Made by a program: the position numbers and the translations under genes. This document shows positions 8,353 to 15,382 of a stretch of 27,033 nt of DNA, in pieces; the stretch's first letter is position 1, and each line of letters starts with the position of its first letter. Where the stretch lies: contig JAGHRX010000076.1 of the NCBI GenBank assembly GCA_018066165.1, forward strand, positions 1-27,033. The letters run 5' to 3'. Source of the stretch: UBA1723 sp018066165 (GTDB lineage Bacteria > Bacteroidota > Bacteroidia > Bacteroidales > Paludibacteraceae). Below the pieces are notes generated by a model. It worked only from the letters and a program-made list of their open reading frames with translations, was not told the DNA's origin and did not search any database.

Positions 8353-8389
8353 ATGCAAAATCATTAGTAAAAGTTTATTATTTTTGCAT
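8353..8389 (+). promoter_or_regulatory. Inverted repeat overlapping the dapA promoter
   Basis: ATGCAAAA (8353-8360) and TTTTGCAT (8382-8389) form a perfect 8-bp inverted repeat with a 21-base spacer. The downstream arm covers the TTTG of the predicted -7 box. It could be an operator or a weak hairpin at the end of the upstream operon. The AT-rich context makes chance possible. Confidence 0.35.
8379..8386 (+). promoter_or_regulatory. Bacteroidota-type -7 promoter element for dapA
   Basis: TATTTTTG fits TAnnTTTG and lies 31 bases before the dapA ATG, leaving a leader of roughly 25 bases, too short for a lysine riboswitch. No clear -33 TTTG is seen at the expected distance. Confidence 0.55.
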
Positions 8390-8417
8390 CATTACACTTT
8401 GAAGAAAACAAGAAACA

Positions 8418-9311
8418 ATGGATACATTTACGTTACAAGGTTCAATTGCTGCATTGGTTACGCCGTTTAATGCCGACGGATCAATCGATTACGCATCGTA
8501 TGACGCACTATTGGACTTTCATTTGGAGAATGGCACATCAGGTGTCGTAGTGTGTGGAACAACAGGTGAGACTCCAACATTGAGCGAGAAAGAAGACGCT
8601 CAGATGTTCGAGCACACAATGAAGCGTATCGGTGGCAAGATGACAGTTATCGCCGGAACTGGTAGCAACAGCACAGCATCGTGCATCAGCTACACTAAGA
8701 ACGCAGCTTCATCAGGTGTTGACGCCGTCTTGTGTGTTGGACCATACTACAACAAGCCTACAGCTGAGGGTATGTATCTTCACTTTGCAGAGCTTGCCAA
8801 AAATGTAAATATTCCTATCATCCTTTATAATGTGCCAGGACGTACAGGTTCGGCTATCAAGCCTGCGACAGTATTCCGTCTATCCAACGATTTCGAGAAC
8901 ATCGTCGGAATCAAGGAGGCAAGTGGAAATATCGGAGTCATCGAGGAGCTTATTGATGGAAGAAAGAAAGGATTCAAGATCTATTCTGGCGACGATGGTA
9001 CTTCTATGATTTCCAACTTGTTGGGTGCTGATGGATGTATCTCAGTAGCATGTAACGTATTCCCTAAGGAGTTTGCGAAAATGATGGAGTTGTCAATCGC
9101 AGGTAAGGCTGCAGAGGCACGTGAAATCCACTACAAATATCGTCGTTTGATGGACCTTCTATTCGTAGAGAGCAATCCAATCCCTGTGAAAGCAGCGTTG
9201 GCAGCTATGGGAATGATGAGAGAAGAGTACCGTCTACCTCTATGCAAGATGGCCGACAGCAACAAGGCTTTGCTTTTGGCTGAGATGAAGAAGTTGGGCT
9301 TGATCAAATAA
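8418..9311 (+). CDS. dapA: 4-hydroxy-tetrahydrodipicolinate synthase
   Basis: DapA condenses pyruvate with aspartate semialdehyde, the first committed step to lysine and diaminopimelate, in the cytoplasm. The 297 residues match the family TIM barrel. The pyruvate-binding GTTGETPTLSE lies near residues 46-56. The catalytic tyrosine is in ILYNVPGRTG (about residue 136), and the Schiff-base lysine is in VGIKEASGN (about residue 165). The substrate-binding arginine lies in the NVPGRTG loop. CVGPYYNKPTAEGMYLHF and YSGDDGTSM are also standard. The gene stands alone, with its own promoter-like box and a terminator close after the stop, and no other lysine-pathway gene is next to it. Feedback by lysine is typical of the family but cannot be judged here. 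Confidence 0.97.
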   Translation: MDTFTLQGSIAALVTPFNADGSIDYASYDALLDFHLENGTSGVVVCGTTGETPTLSEKEDAQMFEHTMKRIGGKMTVIAGTGSNSTASCISYTKNAASSGVDAVLCVGPYYNKPTAEGMYLHFAELAKNVNIPIILYNVPGRTGSAIKPATVFRLSNDFENIVGIKEASGNIGVIEELIDGRKKGFKIYSGDDGTSMISNLLGADGCISVACNVFPKEFAKMMELSIAGKAAEAREIHYKYRRLMDLLFVESNPIPVKAALAAMGMMREEYRLPLCKMADSNKALLLAEMKKLGLIK

Positions 9312-9364
9312 GACAACATTATCCCGTCGACTCAATATAGTTTCGACGTCGACTGCAAAATATG

Positions 9365-9400
9365 ATGGTGGACTCTTTTTCGAGAGTTCACCATTTTTTT
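9365..9400 (+). terminator. Rho-independent terminator after dapA
   Basis: A 12-bp stem pairs ATGGTGGACTCT (9365-9376) with AGAGTTCACCAT (9383-9394). It has one G-U pair and a 6-base loop (TTTTCG), and six T residues follow. It lies 54 bases after the dapA stop. The remainder of the 249-base gap up to ftsK contains only AT-rich sequence and the ftsK promoter. Confidence 0.9.
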
Positions 9401-9500
9401 CTAAACCTTTTGAGAATGATCTAAAACAATAAAAACAACCTATAAATACTTGATTATGAGCAATGAAGTACAATTTATCACTTAATCTAAAATCGATGAC

Positions 9501-9531
9501 CTTGTTTGTTGTCGTTTTTTTTCTAATTTTG
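9501..9531 (+). promoter_or_regulatory. Bacteroidota-type promoter for ftsK
   Basis: The -7 element TAATTTTG (9524-9531) matches TAnnTTTG. A CTTG (9501-9504) lies 19 bases upstream, within the 19-21 base spacing expected for the -33 TTTG/TTG element. The predicted start of transcription is a little over 20 bases before the ftsK ATG. This is one of the best promoter matches in the window. Confidence 0.65.
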
Positions 9532-9560
9532 TAGAACTTATCAAAGATACTTATTTTAAC

Positions 9561-12164
9561 ATGACTAATAAAAAAGAACCTGAAGTCGGAGAGAAGAAGG
9601 AATCCATTATCTCCAGACTAAAAGCACGCGTCAAAAAAAGCGTTACTAACAACAATACCAAAATCTGTATTGGTATTCTATTGATAGTGCTATGCCTTTA
9701 CGTTTTTATGGCATACGTCAACTTCTTTTTCACAAGTTCAACAGACGCAAGTTTGATAGAGGCAGGACTATCCCCTACTCAGATAGCTGAAGAGGGAGCT
9801 CTTAATGCATCTGGATTTTCAGGTGCAGTGATAGCCGACTTCATGATTAACAAAACATTTGGAGTGTCGTCTTTATGCATTCTCATCATACTGACATGCA
9901 TAGGTTGGAATATCTTGACTTCATTCAAACTAAATATCGGAAGAATAATCGGCTGCAATTTGTTTTGGATGATATGGATTTCGCTATTGCTTGGACTTGT
10001 ATGCACACCAATCTCAGACAACAGTTCTATCTATTGGGGTGGGCTTCACGGACAAAACACAGCGACAACACTTAACACTTACATCGGAGTATTTGGAACT
10101 GTGCTTGTGTTGGTCACTACCCTTGCCATGTTTGTCGTACTGATGTATCCAAACGTAATTGAAAAAATAAAAGCATCATTCAACAAGAAGCCGGAAGCGT
10201 CAGATAAGGAAGAAGAGAAGAAAGCTGATAATACAACAGCGAATGACGCAAATGAGGCTGAGGAACCAGTATCTTCGGAAACAAATGTAGAAGAAAAGAG
10301 TGAGCCTTCTAAACCTGAGGAGACTAAGGAAGAAAAAACAAAAGAAGAAGATGATGAAGAAAAAGTAGAGACACCAGTCGCTACAGAGAAAAAGGAAGAT
10401 CCTGAAATAGAGTCTGAAGAAAAGCCTATCGAAAAGGTTGAAGAAAAACCTGTCGGCAATGACGGTAAAGGTGGAATGACCATTAAGATCAACAATGACG
10501 ACGACGATGATCTTCCATTCAACCATGAGCCACAGTCTGCACAACAAGCATCGTCGACAGAAGGACAAACACCAAATCCAGTTGAACAGGACATGCCAGT
10601 TTCAGTGTTCGAGGAAGAAGGATCAGTACAGTTGGAGCCAATCGACCCAAGATTGGATTTGCCTCACTACAAATTCCCTCCAATCGAACTTTTGAAGGAG
10701 TATCCCAACAATAAGATTGAGGCTAACGAAGATGAACTTAAAGAGAATCAAGAGCTTATCATAAATGCCCTACGCACTTATGGAGTTGAGGTGACAAGCA
10801 TCGAGGCTCAGCTTGGTCCTACAGTCACTCTTTATGAAATCACATTGGCACCTGGTATCCGAATCTCAAAAGTTCAGAGTTTGAACAAGGATATCGCCAT
10901 GAGTTTGAAGGCCGAAGGAGTACGTATCATTGCTCCAATACCAGGAAAAGGAACCGTCGGCATTGAGGTACCTAACAAGAAAAAGCTTATTGTGCCAATG
11001 CACGACATGGTGGCAAGCAAGAAGTACCAGACCAACACCATGGAGCTTCCTATCATACTTGGAAAGACCATCACTAACAACAACTACATGATCGACCTTG
11101 CCAAATGTCCGCACGTAATCTGTGCCGGAGCAACAGGACAAGGAAAATCAGTTGCGTTGAACGCAGTGTTGATGTCGCTATTGTATAAGAAACACCCGTC
11201 GGAACTAAAGCTTGTGCTTGTCGATCCAAAGACAGTAGAGTTCTCAATGTACGCTCCCCTACTCAAGCATTATCTTGCAAAGATGCCTGGAGAAGACGAG
11301 GCGATTATCACCGACGTCACAAAAGTGGTGGCTGCAATGAACAGTCTTTGCGTCGAGATGGAGAACCGCTACGAATTGTTGAAGAAAGCCAAAGTAAGAA
11401 ACATCATCGAATACAACGACAAATACAAAGAGCGTCGTCTTAACCCAGAGAACGGACACCAGTTCTTGCCATACATCGTTGTCATCATTGATGAGTTTGC
11501 CGACTTGATCATGCAGGTAGGAAAAGATATCGAGACACCAGTGGCACGACTTGCTCAGAAAGCCCGTGCAATCGGTATCCACGTCATCCTAGCCACACAG
11601 CGACCATCAGTAAACGTCATAACAGGTTTGATCAAATCAAACTTCCCAGTACGTTTCGCATGTAAGACAGCACAGGCAATCGACTCAAAGACCATCCTCG
11701 ACTGCACAGGAGCCGAGACACTAATCGGACGAGGAGATATGTTGATTCTATCAAATGGAAACCTTGAACGAGTGCAGTGTGCATTCGTCGACACTCCAGA
11801 GGTAGAGGCAATCAACGACTATATACAAGGACAGGAAGGATATATCGAACCATTTGAATTGCCAGAGTACGTTGATCCTAACATTGAGACTGCTGAAGAC
11901 AAAGGAGGTATCGACCTACGCAACCGAGACCCATTCTTCGAAGAGGCTGCACGCTTGATTGTCGGTTCAGGACAAGGATCAACATCAATGCTGCAGAGAA
12001 AATTCAGTTTGGGATACAACCGTTCCGGACGACTAATGGACCAGTTGGAGGTAGCCGGAATCGTAGGACCTCAGGTCGGAAGCAAACCAAGAGAAGTATA
12101 CATCAACGACCTTGACACACTAGAACTGGTATTGCAGAATATCAACACCAATAATCCGAGATAA
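9561..12164 (+). CDS. ftsK: Septal DNA translocase FtsK/SpoIIIE
   Basis: FtsK is a hexameric ATP-driven pump that moves chromosomal DNA through the closing septum. The 867 residues show the normal order. Four membrane helices lie in residues 30-200 (for example ICIGILLIVLCLYVFMAYV and IGVFGTVLVLVTTLAMFVVL). A highly acidic, Glu/Lys-rich linker spans about 205-345. The alpha/beta RecA-like motor follows, with Walker A GATGQGKSVALN near 522 and Walker B YIVVIIDEFADLI near 639, plus ILATQRPSVNVITGLIKSNF. The winged-helix gamma domain lies at about 790-850 (LIVGSGQGSTSMLQRKFSLG), the part that reads polar DNA sequences. It has its own promoter and terminator. Two HU-type genes lie directly downstream, which gives a chromosome-handling neighbourhood. 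Confidence 0.97.
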   Translation: MTNKKEPEVGEKKESIISRLKARVKKSVTNNNTKICIGILLIVLCLYVFMAYVNFFFTSSTDASLIEAGLSPTQIAEEGALNASGFSGAVIADFMINKTFGVSSLCILIILTCIGWNILTSFKLNIGRIIGCNLFWMIWISLLLGLVCTPISDNSSIYWGGLHGQNTATTLNTYIGVFGTVLVLVTTLAMFVVLMYPNVIEKIKASFNKKPEASDKEEEKKADNTTANDANEAEEPVSSETNVEEKSEPSKPEETKEEKTKEEDDEEKVETPVATEKKEDPEIESEEKPIEKVEEKPVGNDGKGGMTIKINNDDDDDLPFNHEPQSAQQASSTEGQTPNPVEQDMPVSVFEEEGSVQLEPIDPRLDLPHYKFPPIELLKEYPNNKIEANEDELKENQELIINALRTYGVEVTSIEAQLGPTVTLYEITLAPGIRISKVQSLNKDIAMSLKAEGVRIIAPIPGKGTVGIEVPNKKKLIVPMHDMVASKKYQTNTMELPIILGKTITNNNYMIDLAKCPHVICAGATGQGKSVALNAVLMSLLYKKHPSELKLVLVDPKTVEFSMYAPLLKHYLAKMPGEDEAIITDVTKVVAAMNSLCVEMENRYELLKKAKVRNIIEYNDKYKERRLNPENGHQFLPYIVVIIDEFADLIMQVGKDIETPVARLAQKARAIGIHVILATQRPSVNVITGLIKSNFPVRFACKTAQAIDSKTILDCTGAETLIGRGDMLILSNGNLERVQCAFVDTPEVEAINDYIQGQEGYIEPFELPEYVDPNIETAEDKGGIDLRNRDPFFEEAARLIVGSGQGSTSMLQRKFSLGYNRSGRLMDQLEVAGIVGPQVGSKPREVYINDLDTLELVLQNINTNNPR

Positions 12165-12209
12165 AAGGTTAGAGCTGAGAGCTTAAAGGTGAAATTTGAG
12201 AGAATTAAG

Positions 12210-12238
12210 AAAGACGGTGGTGTTCCATCGTCTTTTTT
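12210..12238 (+). terminator. Rho-independent terminator after ftsK
   Basis: An 11-bp stem with one G-U pair joins AAAGACGGTGG (12210-12220) and CCATCGTCTTT (12225-12235) around the tetraloop TGTT, and the T-tract runs on to 12238. It is 46 bases past the ftsK stop. Confidence 0.88.
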
Positions 12239-12260
12239 AGTTTATTATACCAACCTCCCC

Positions 12261-12294
12261 ACCATCTCTAAGCTCTAAGCTACCATCTCTAAGC
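12261..12294 (+). repeat. Degenerate CTCTAAGC-type repeat between ftsK and the HU gene
   Basis: ACCATCTCTAAGC occurs twice (12261-12273 and 12282-12294), with an intervening TCTAAGCT. Complementary motifs lie on the other side of the ftsK terminator: AGAGCTGAGAGCTTAAAGG (12171-12189) and GGTGAAAT (12188-12195), the latter answered by ATTTCACC (12306-12313). The whole 12170-12313 stretch is built from short related words around the terminator. No gene is visible in it. Confidence 0.7.
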
Positions 12295-12375
12295 CATTCC
12301 ACCCCATTTCACCGCAAAAAATCAACAATCTGCCATTTTTAATATTTGATGTTTTTCTTTGCAAATTATTTTTGA

Positions 12376-12383
12376 TATATTTG
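12376..12383 (+). promoter_or_regulatory. Bacteroidota-type -7 promoter element for the HU gene pair
   Basis: TATATTTG fits TAnnTTTG, with a TTTTC about 19 bases upstream as a weak -33. The predicted transcript begins near 12390, which rules out the upstream TTG and the ATG at 12387 as starts and favours the ATG at 12417. Confidence 0.6.
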
Positions 12384-12416
12384 CAAATGGCAATAATGCC
12401 TCTTAGAGAAAAAACT

Positions 12417-12704
12417 ATGAAACACAAAGATTTGGTAGCCGCACTATCCGAGAAATCGGGAATGAAGGCACAGCAGATTGAAAGCATGATTGACGACACT
12501 GTTGCGACAATGGCAAAAGTGTTGGAAGGCAACGACACAATCATGATTTCTGGTTTCGGTTCATTCGACCTACGTAAGAAAGAGGGAAGAATCTCCTACA
12601 ACCCTACAACTAAACAGCGCATCATGACTGCGCCTAAATTGGTTTGTGGATTCAAGCCAAGTGATATTTTGAAGGATTCAATACAGAAGGATAACAATGA
12701 ATAA
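12417..12704 (+). CDS. HU/IHF family nucleoid DNA-binding protein
   Basis: This is a 95-residue HU-type protein, expected to dimerise, bend and compact DNA. I chose the ATG at 12417 (MKHKDLVAALSEKSGMKAQQ) because it gives the normal HU length and N-terminus. A longer frame open from 12372 has no support and would begin inside the promoter. Visible HU features are the N-terminal helical dimerisation region, the beta turn ISGFGSFDLRKKEGR, and the beta-arm with the intercalating proline in context SYNPTTKQRI. The closing FKPSDILKDSI helix is also clear. The stop overlaps the next gene by 8 bases, so production of this small HU and the long HU-LysM protein is coupled. It could form homodimers or pair with the HU-like domain of its neighbour (inference). 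Confidence 0.92.
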   Translation: MKHKDLVAALSEKSGMKAQQIESMIDDTVATMAKVLEGNDTIMISGFGSFDLRKKEGRISYNPTTKQRIMTAPKLVCGFKPSDILKDSIQKDNNE

Positions 12705-14196
12705 AAAAATCACAATTTCCGAGCTATCCCAGCTATTGAGCACAAACGTTAGCCTGATCAACAAAAAAGGTTGGGAAGACTTTTTGCGACTCTTCTTCGC
12801 TCAGATAAGTGAAGGGCTAAAAGCCGACGGAAATGTTAAGATCAAAGGACTAGGCACATTCAAAGTCGTTACAGTTGATGCGAGAAAGAGTAAGGATGTA
12901 AATACAGGAGAGAACACTATCATTCCTGCACACAATAAGATTTCTTTCACGCCAGACTCGTCGTTGGCAGAGACTCTAAACAAGCCATACGCTCACTTTG
13001 AAGCAACTTATGTTCTTGCTCCAGAAGGAGAAGTCGATGCTCCAGAGAGCGACGAAGAGGAAGAAACAACAGCAGAGCCAGAGATAATCACTACAGTGGC
13101 TGCCATGGGACAGACAACTGTATCGTCGGAAACATTGGTTGAGGAACCTAAGGTTGAGACTGTAGTTGAGGAACCTAAGGTTGAGACTGTAGTTGAAGAA
13201 CCTAAGATTGAGACTGTAGTTGAGGAACCTAAGGTTGAGACTATTGTTAAAGAACCAAAGGTTGAGACTATCGTTGAGGAACCTAAGGTTGAGACTATCG
13301 TTGAGGAGCCTAAGGTTGAGACTGTAGTTGAGGAACCTAAGGTTGAGACTATCGTTGAGGAACCTAAGGTTGAGACTGTAGTTGATGAGAATTCTACTGA
13401 GACTTCTGGGGATGAGCCAGAAGAAAAAGAAGAGGAAGATCCAACTGCTGACGAAGATGAGAATATCGACACAACTCCAGAAGAGGCAAAGAAATACGCG
13501 TCTACAGTCAAGAGTAACGATTTACCATCCGAGGAAGAGGATTTGGATGACAAATCACACGGAAAGAAACTTGGTATTGCCATCATTCTATTCCTATGTA
13601 TATTGGCGGTAGTTGGATTAGTCGCTTGGATATCAGATCCTAATATTGTAAGCAAGATGCGCTCAAAGCTATCTGGCGACAATGCAGTCAAGACAGAGAT
13701 CAATGTTGATCCAGTAGAATTGGAAGAGATCAAAGACATCGAAGAACAGATGGTCGAGAAGATCGAAGACAATATAGAAGCCGCAGGATCTACAGTCGAG
13801 TCTACAGTCAACGAGACAACAGAAAATGTTGCTGAGGAGACAGTAGAGAAGCCGACTCCTAAGAAAGTTGAGAAGACTACTAGGTTCAAGGATGATTTCG
13901 TAAGCTATATGAAGAAAAAGCATCCGGAAATGGATATTACAGACCAAGGAGAGCCAATAGAAGAGAGATTAGGACAGGCAAGTCGTTTGACACTCGTTTC
14001 TCTTCGCCACTACGGAGCAAAAGATTTCTGGGTTTATATCTATCTTTATAACAAGGATTTGATAAAGAATCCAAACAACATCAAAGCAGGAACAAAGATT
14101 AAAGTTCCAATGCTTGACAACAAGAAGTTTGTCAATCCTGAATCCGAGCATAGTATACTCACAGCCAAAGAGATACAGCACGAATTCGTAAAATAA
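12697..14196 (+). CDS. HU-like domain protein with nonapeptide repeats, one membrane helix and a LysM-like C-terminus
   Basis: This 499-residue protein appears to cross the inner membrane. Residues 1-105 are HU-like: LSQLLSTNVSLINKKGWEDF, KIKGLGTFKVV and an arm-like region ending IIPAHNKISFTP. The position of the DNA-intercalating NP in the arm reads DV (KDVNTGEN), so DNA bending may be weakened. Nine VEEPKVETV-type repeats and an acidic linker follow (about 110-285). One membrane helix lies at about 290-312 (KKLGIAIILFLCILAVVGLV); the lysines before it suggest that the N-terminus faces the cytoplasm. The C-terminal part has a LysM-like segment, RLTLVSLRHYGAKDFWVYIY then NPNNIKAGTKIKVP, which would face periplasmic peptidoglycan. 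It overlaps the HU gene by 8 bases. The role as a DNA-to-envelope tether is inference. Confidence 0.85.
   Translation: MNKKITISELSQLLSTNVSLINKKGWEDFLRLFFAQISEGLKADGNVKIKGLGTFKVVTVDARKSKDVNTGENTIIPAHNKISFTPDSSLAETLNKPYAHFEATYVLAPEGEVDAPESDEEEETTAEPEIITTVAAMGQTTVSSETLVEEPKVETVVEEPKVETVVEEPKIETVVEEPKVETIVKEPKVETIVEEPKVETIVEEPKVETVVEEPKVETIVEEPKVETVVDENSTETSGDEPEEKEEEDPTADEDENIDTTPEEAKKYASTVKSNDLPSEEEDLDDKSHGKKLGIAIILFLCILAVVGLVAWISDPNIVSKMRSKLSGDNAVKTEINVDPVELEEIKDIEEQMVEKIEDNIEAAGSTVESTVNETTENVAEETVEKPTPKKVEKTTRFKDDFVSYMKKKHPEMDITDQGEPIEERLGQASRLTLVSLRHYGAKDFWVYIYLYNKDLIKNPNNIKAGTKIKVPMLDNKKFVNPESEHSILTAKEIQHEFVK
13138..13380 (+). repeat. In-frame 27-bp tandem repeat, nine copies
   Basis: Nine consecutive 27-base units (243 bases) encode VEEPKVETV with few changes: one IET for VET, one VKEP for VEEP, and V/I at position 9. 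The near identity at DNA level, including the shared GTTGAGGAACCTAAGGTTGA core, suggests recent slippage-type expansion. The units lie wholly inside the HU-LysM gene and keep its frame. Confidence 0.95.
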
Positions 14197-14203
14197 ATCA
14201 ATT

Positions 14204-14232
14204 GGAGACGCTACACATTGCGTCTCCTTTTT
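14204..14232 (+). terminator. Rho-independent terminator after the HU-LysM gene
   Basis: A perfect GC-rich 8-bp stem, GGAGACGC (14204-14211) with GCGTCTCC (14220-14227), has an 8-base loop and five T residues. It lies 7 bases past the stop and closes the HU operon before the Bat cluster. Confidence 0.9.
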
Positions 14233-14298
14233 GAAATTAAACAATGCAGAATTATCATTTTTAACAAGATAGACACAATAAATTCAGGAATTTTTCGT

Positions 14299-14306
14299 TA
14301 TAATTG
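14299..14306 (+). promoter_or_regulatory. Possible -7 promoter element for the moxR-bat cluster
   Basis: TATAATTG differs from TAnnTTTG at one base and lies 41 bases before the moxR ATG, after the preceding terminator. No clear -33 element is present. A promoter is expected in this gap because of the terminator, but the exact site is uncertain. Confidence 0.35.
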
Positions 14307-14347
14307 ATAAACAGCAATAAATAAGAAACGTAAAAACAAAAGATACA

Positions 14348-15358
14348 ATGAGTGAATTAATTGAAAGCGGAAATCCAGATTTCAGCCGTTTGAATGAAAG
14401 AATTGAAAGACAAAGTGCTTTCGTTGACAACCTTCTTTCTGGAATGGACACAATCATTGAAGGACAAAAGCATCTAAAGGAGATTTTGATCATAGCACTT
14501 TTGGCAGACGGACACGTATTGCTTGAAGGTGTACCAGGATTGGCAAAGACAGCGTCAATCACTACTTTAGCCCAGTTAATTTCAGCAAAATATAGCAGAA
14601 TCCAGTTTACTCCGGATTTGTTGCCAGCCGACGTATTGGGTACACAGATCTATAGCCAGAAGAACGAAGAGTTCACAATCAAGAAAGGACCTATCTTCGC
14701 CAACTTCGTATTGGCAGATGAGATCAACCGTGCTCCAGCAAAGGTACAGTCAGCATTGCTTGAGGGTATGCAGGAGCGTCAGGTGACAATTGGTGAGACA
14801 ACATTCAAGTTGCCTTCTCCATTCTTGGTTATGGCCACACAGAACCCAGTAGAGCAGGAAGGTACATATCCATTGCCAGAGGCACAGATGGACCGTTTCA
14901 TGTTCAAGGTGATCATCACATATCCAAAGAGAGAGGAGGAGATGAGAATCATCCAGGCACAGTTGAAGCGTGAGCCAAAGACAGTGACAGCACTTCTTAA
15001 TCCAGAGGACATCATCGAGGCAAGAAAGGTTGTCCACGACGTATATATGGACGAGAAGATCCAGAAATATATCACTGAGATCGTGTTTGCGACTCGTTTT
15101 CCAGGAGAGTATGGTCTTGACAAATTGAAGGATATGATCGCATTCGGAGGATCTCCACGTGCATCTATCTCACTTGCAAAGGCAGCCAGAGCATACGCAT
15201 TCGTAAAGCGCAGAGGATATGTATTGCCAGAAGACGTGAGAGCGGTAGCCCACGACATTCTACGCCACCGTATCGGTTTGACTTACGAGGCAGAGGCAAA
15301 CAACATGAACACTGATGACATCATCAACGAGATCATCAATGCAGTAGAGGTGCCTTAA
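14348..15358 (+). CDS. moxR: MoxR-family AAA+ ATPase
   Basis: MoxR ATPases are cytoplasmic AAA+ chaperone-like proteins, usually encoded with VWA-domain partners, and thought to help assemble or remodel protein complexes. At 336 residues it has the family length. Walker A is EGVPGLAKTAS near residues 59-69. Walker B is FVLADEINRAPAKVQSALLE near 119-138. The sensor 1 region is LVMATQNPVEQEGTYPLPEA, and AQMDRFMFKV is the usual arginine-finger stretch. The lid domain ends with GSPRASISLAKAARAYAF and LPEDVRAVAHDILRHRIGL. It is the first gene of the Bat cluster, with the DUF58 gene starting 24 bases downstream, which matches the organisation described for the Bacteroides fragilis aerotolerance operon. 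Confidence 0.95.
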   Translation: MSELIESGNPDFSRLNERIERQSAFVDNLLSGMDTIIEGQKHLKEILIIALLADGHVLLEGVPGLAKTASITTLAQLISAKYSRIQFTPDLLPADVLGTQIYSQKNEEFTIKKGPIFANFVLADEINRAPAKVQSALLEGMQERQVTIGETTFKLPSPFLVMATQNPVEQEGTYPLPEAQMDRFMFKVIITYPKREEEMRIIQAQLKREPKTVTALLNPEDIIEARKVVHDVYMDEKIQKYITEIVFATRFPGEYGLDKLKDMIAFGGSPRASISLAKAARAYAFVKRRGYVLPEDVRAVAHDILRHRIGLTYEAEANNMNTDDIINEIINAVEVP

Positions 15359-15382
15359 TTTACCGTCTAAAGATATTTGGTG

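Noticed and set aside
9343..9352. TCGACGTCGA palindrome, with a second GTCGAC at 9326
   Set aside because: It lies between the dapA stop and its terminator, where an operator is unlikely. The GTCGAC word is common across this window's genes.
9456..9485. Nine-codon ATG frame (MSNEVQFIT) between dapA and ftsK
   Set aside because: It is too short to judge, lies upstream of the predicted ftsK promoter, and has no promoter-like box at a sensible distance.
10079..10594. Minus-strand frames opposite the FtsK linker
   Set aside because: The Ser/Phe-rich translation is the mirror of the Glu/Lys-rich linker codons in ftsK, which is a certain gene on the other strand.
12372..12416. Longer start for the HU protein (TTG at 12372 or ATGs at 12387 and 12396)
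   Set aside because: These codons overlap or immediately follow the predicted promoter and would add residues absent from normal HU proteins.
13138..13380. CRISPR-like array
   Set aside because: The units are contiguous 27-base repeats with no spacers, keep a reading frame and lie inside a gene. No cas genes are present.
13008..13889. Long minus-strand open frame of 293 codons opposite the HU-LysM gene
   Set aside because: It is a low-complexity Ser/Thr/Val frame produced by the complement of the 27-bp repeat and acidic linker. It has no domain signature and no promoter or start context.
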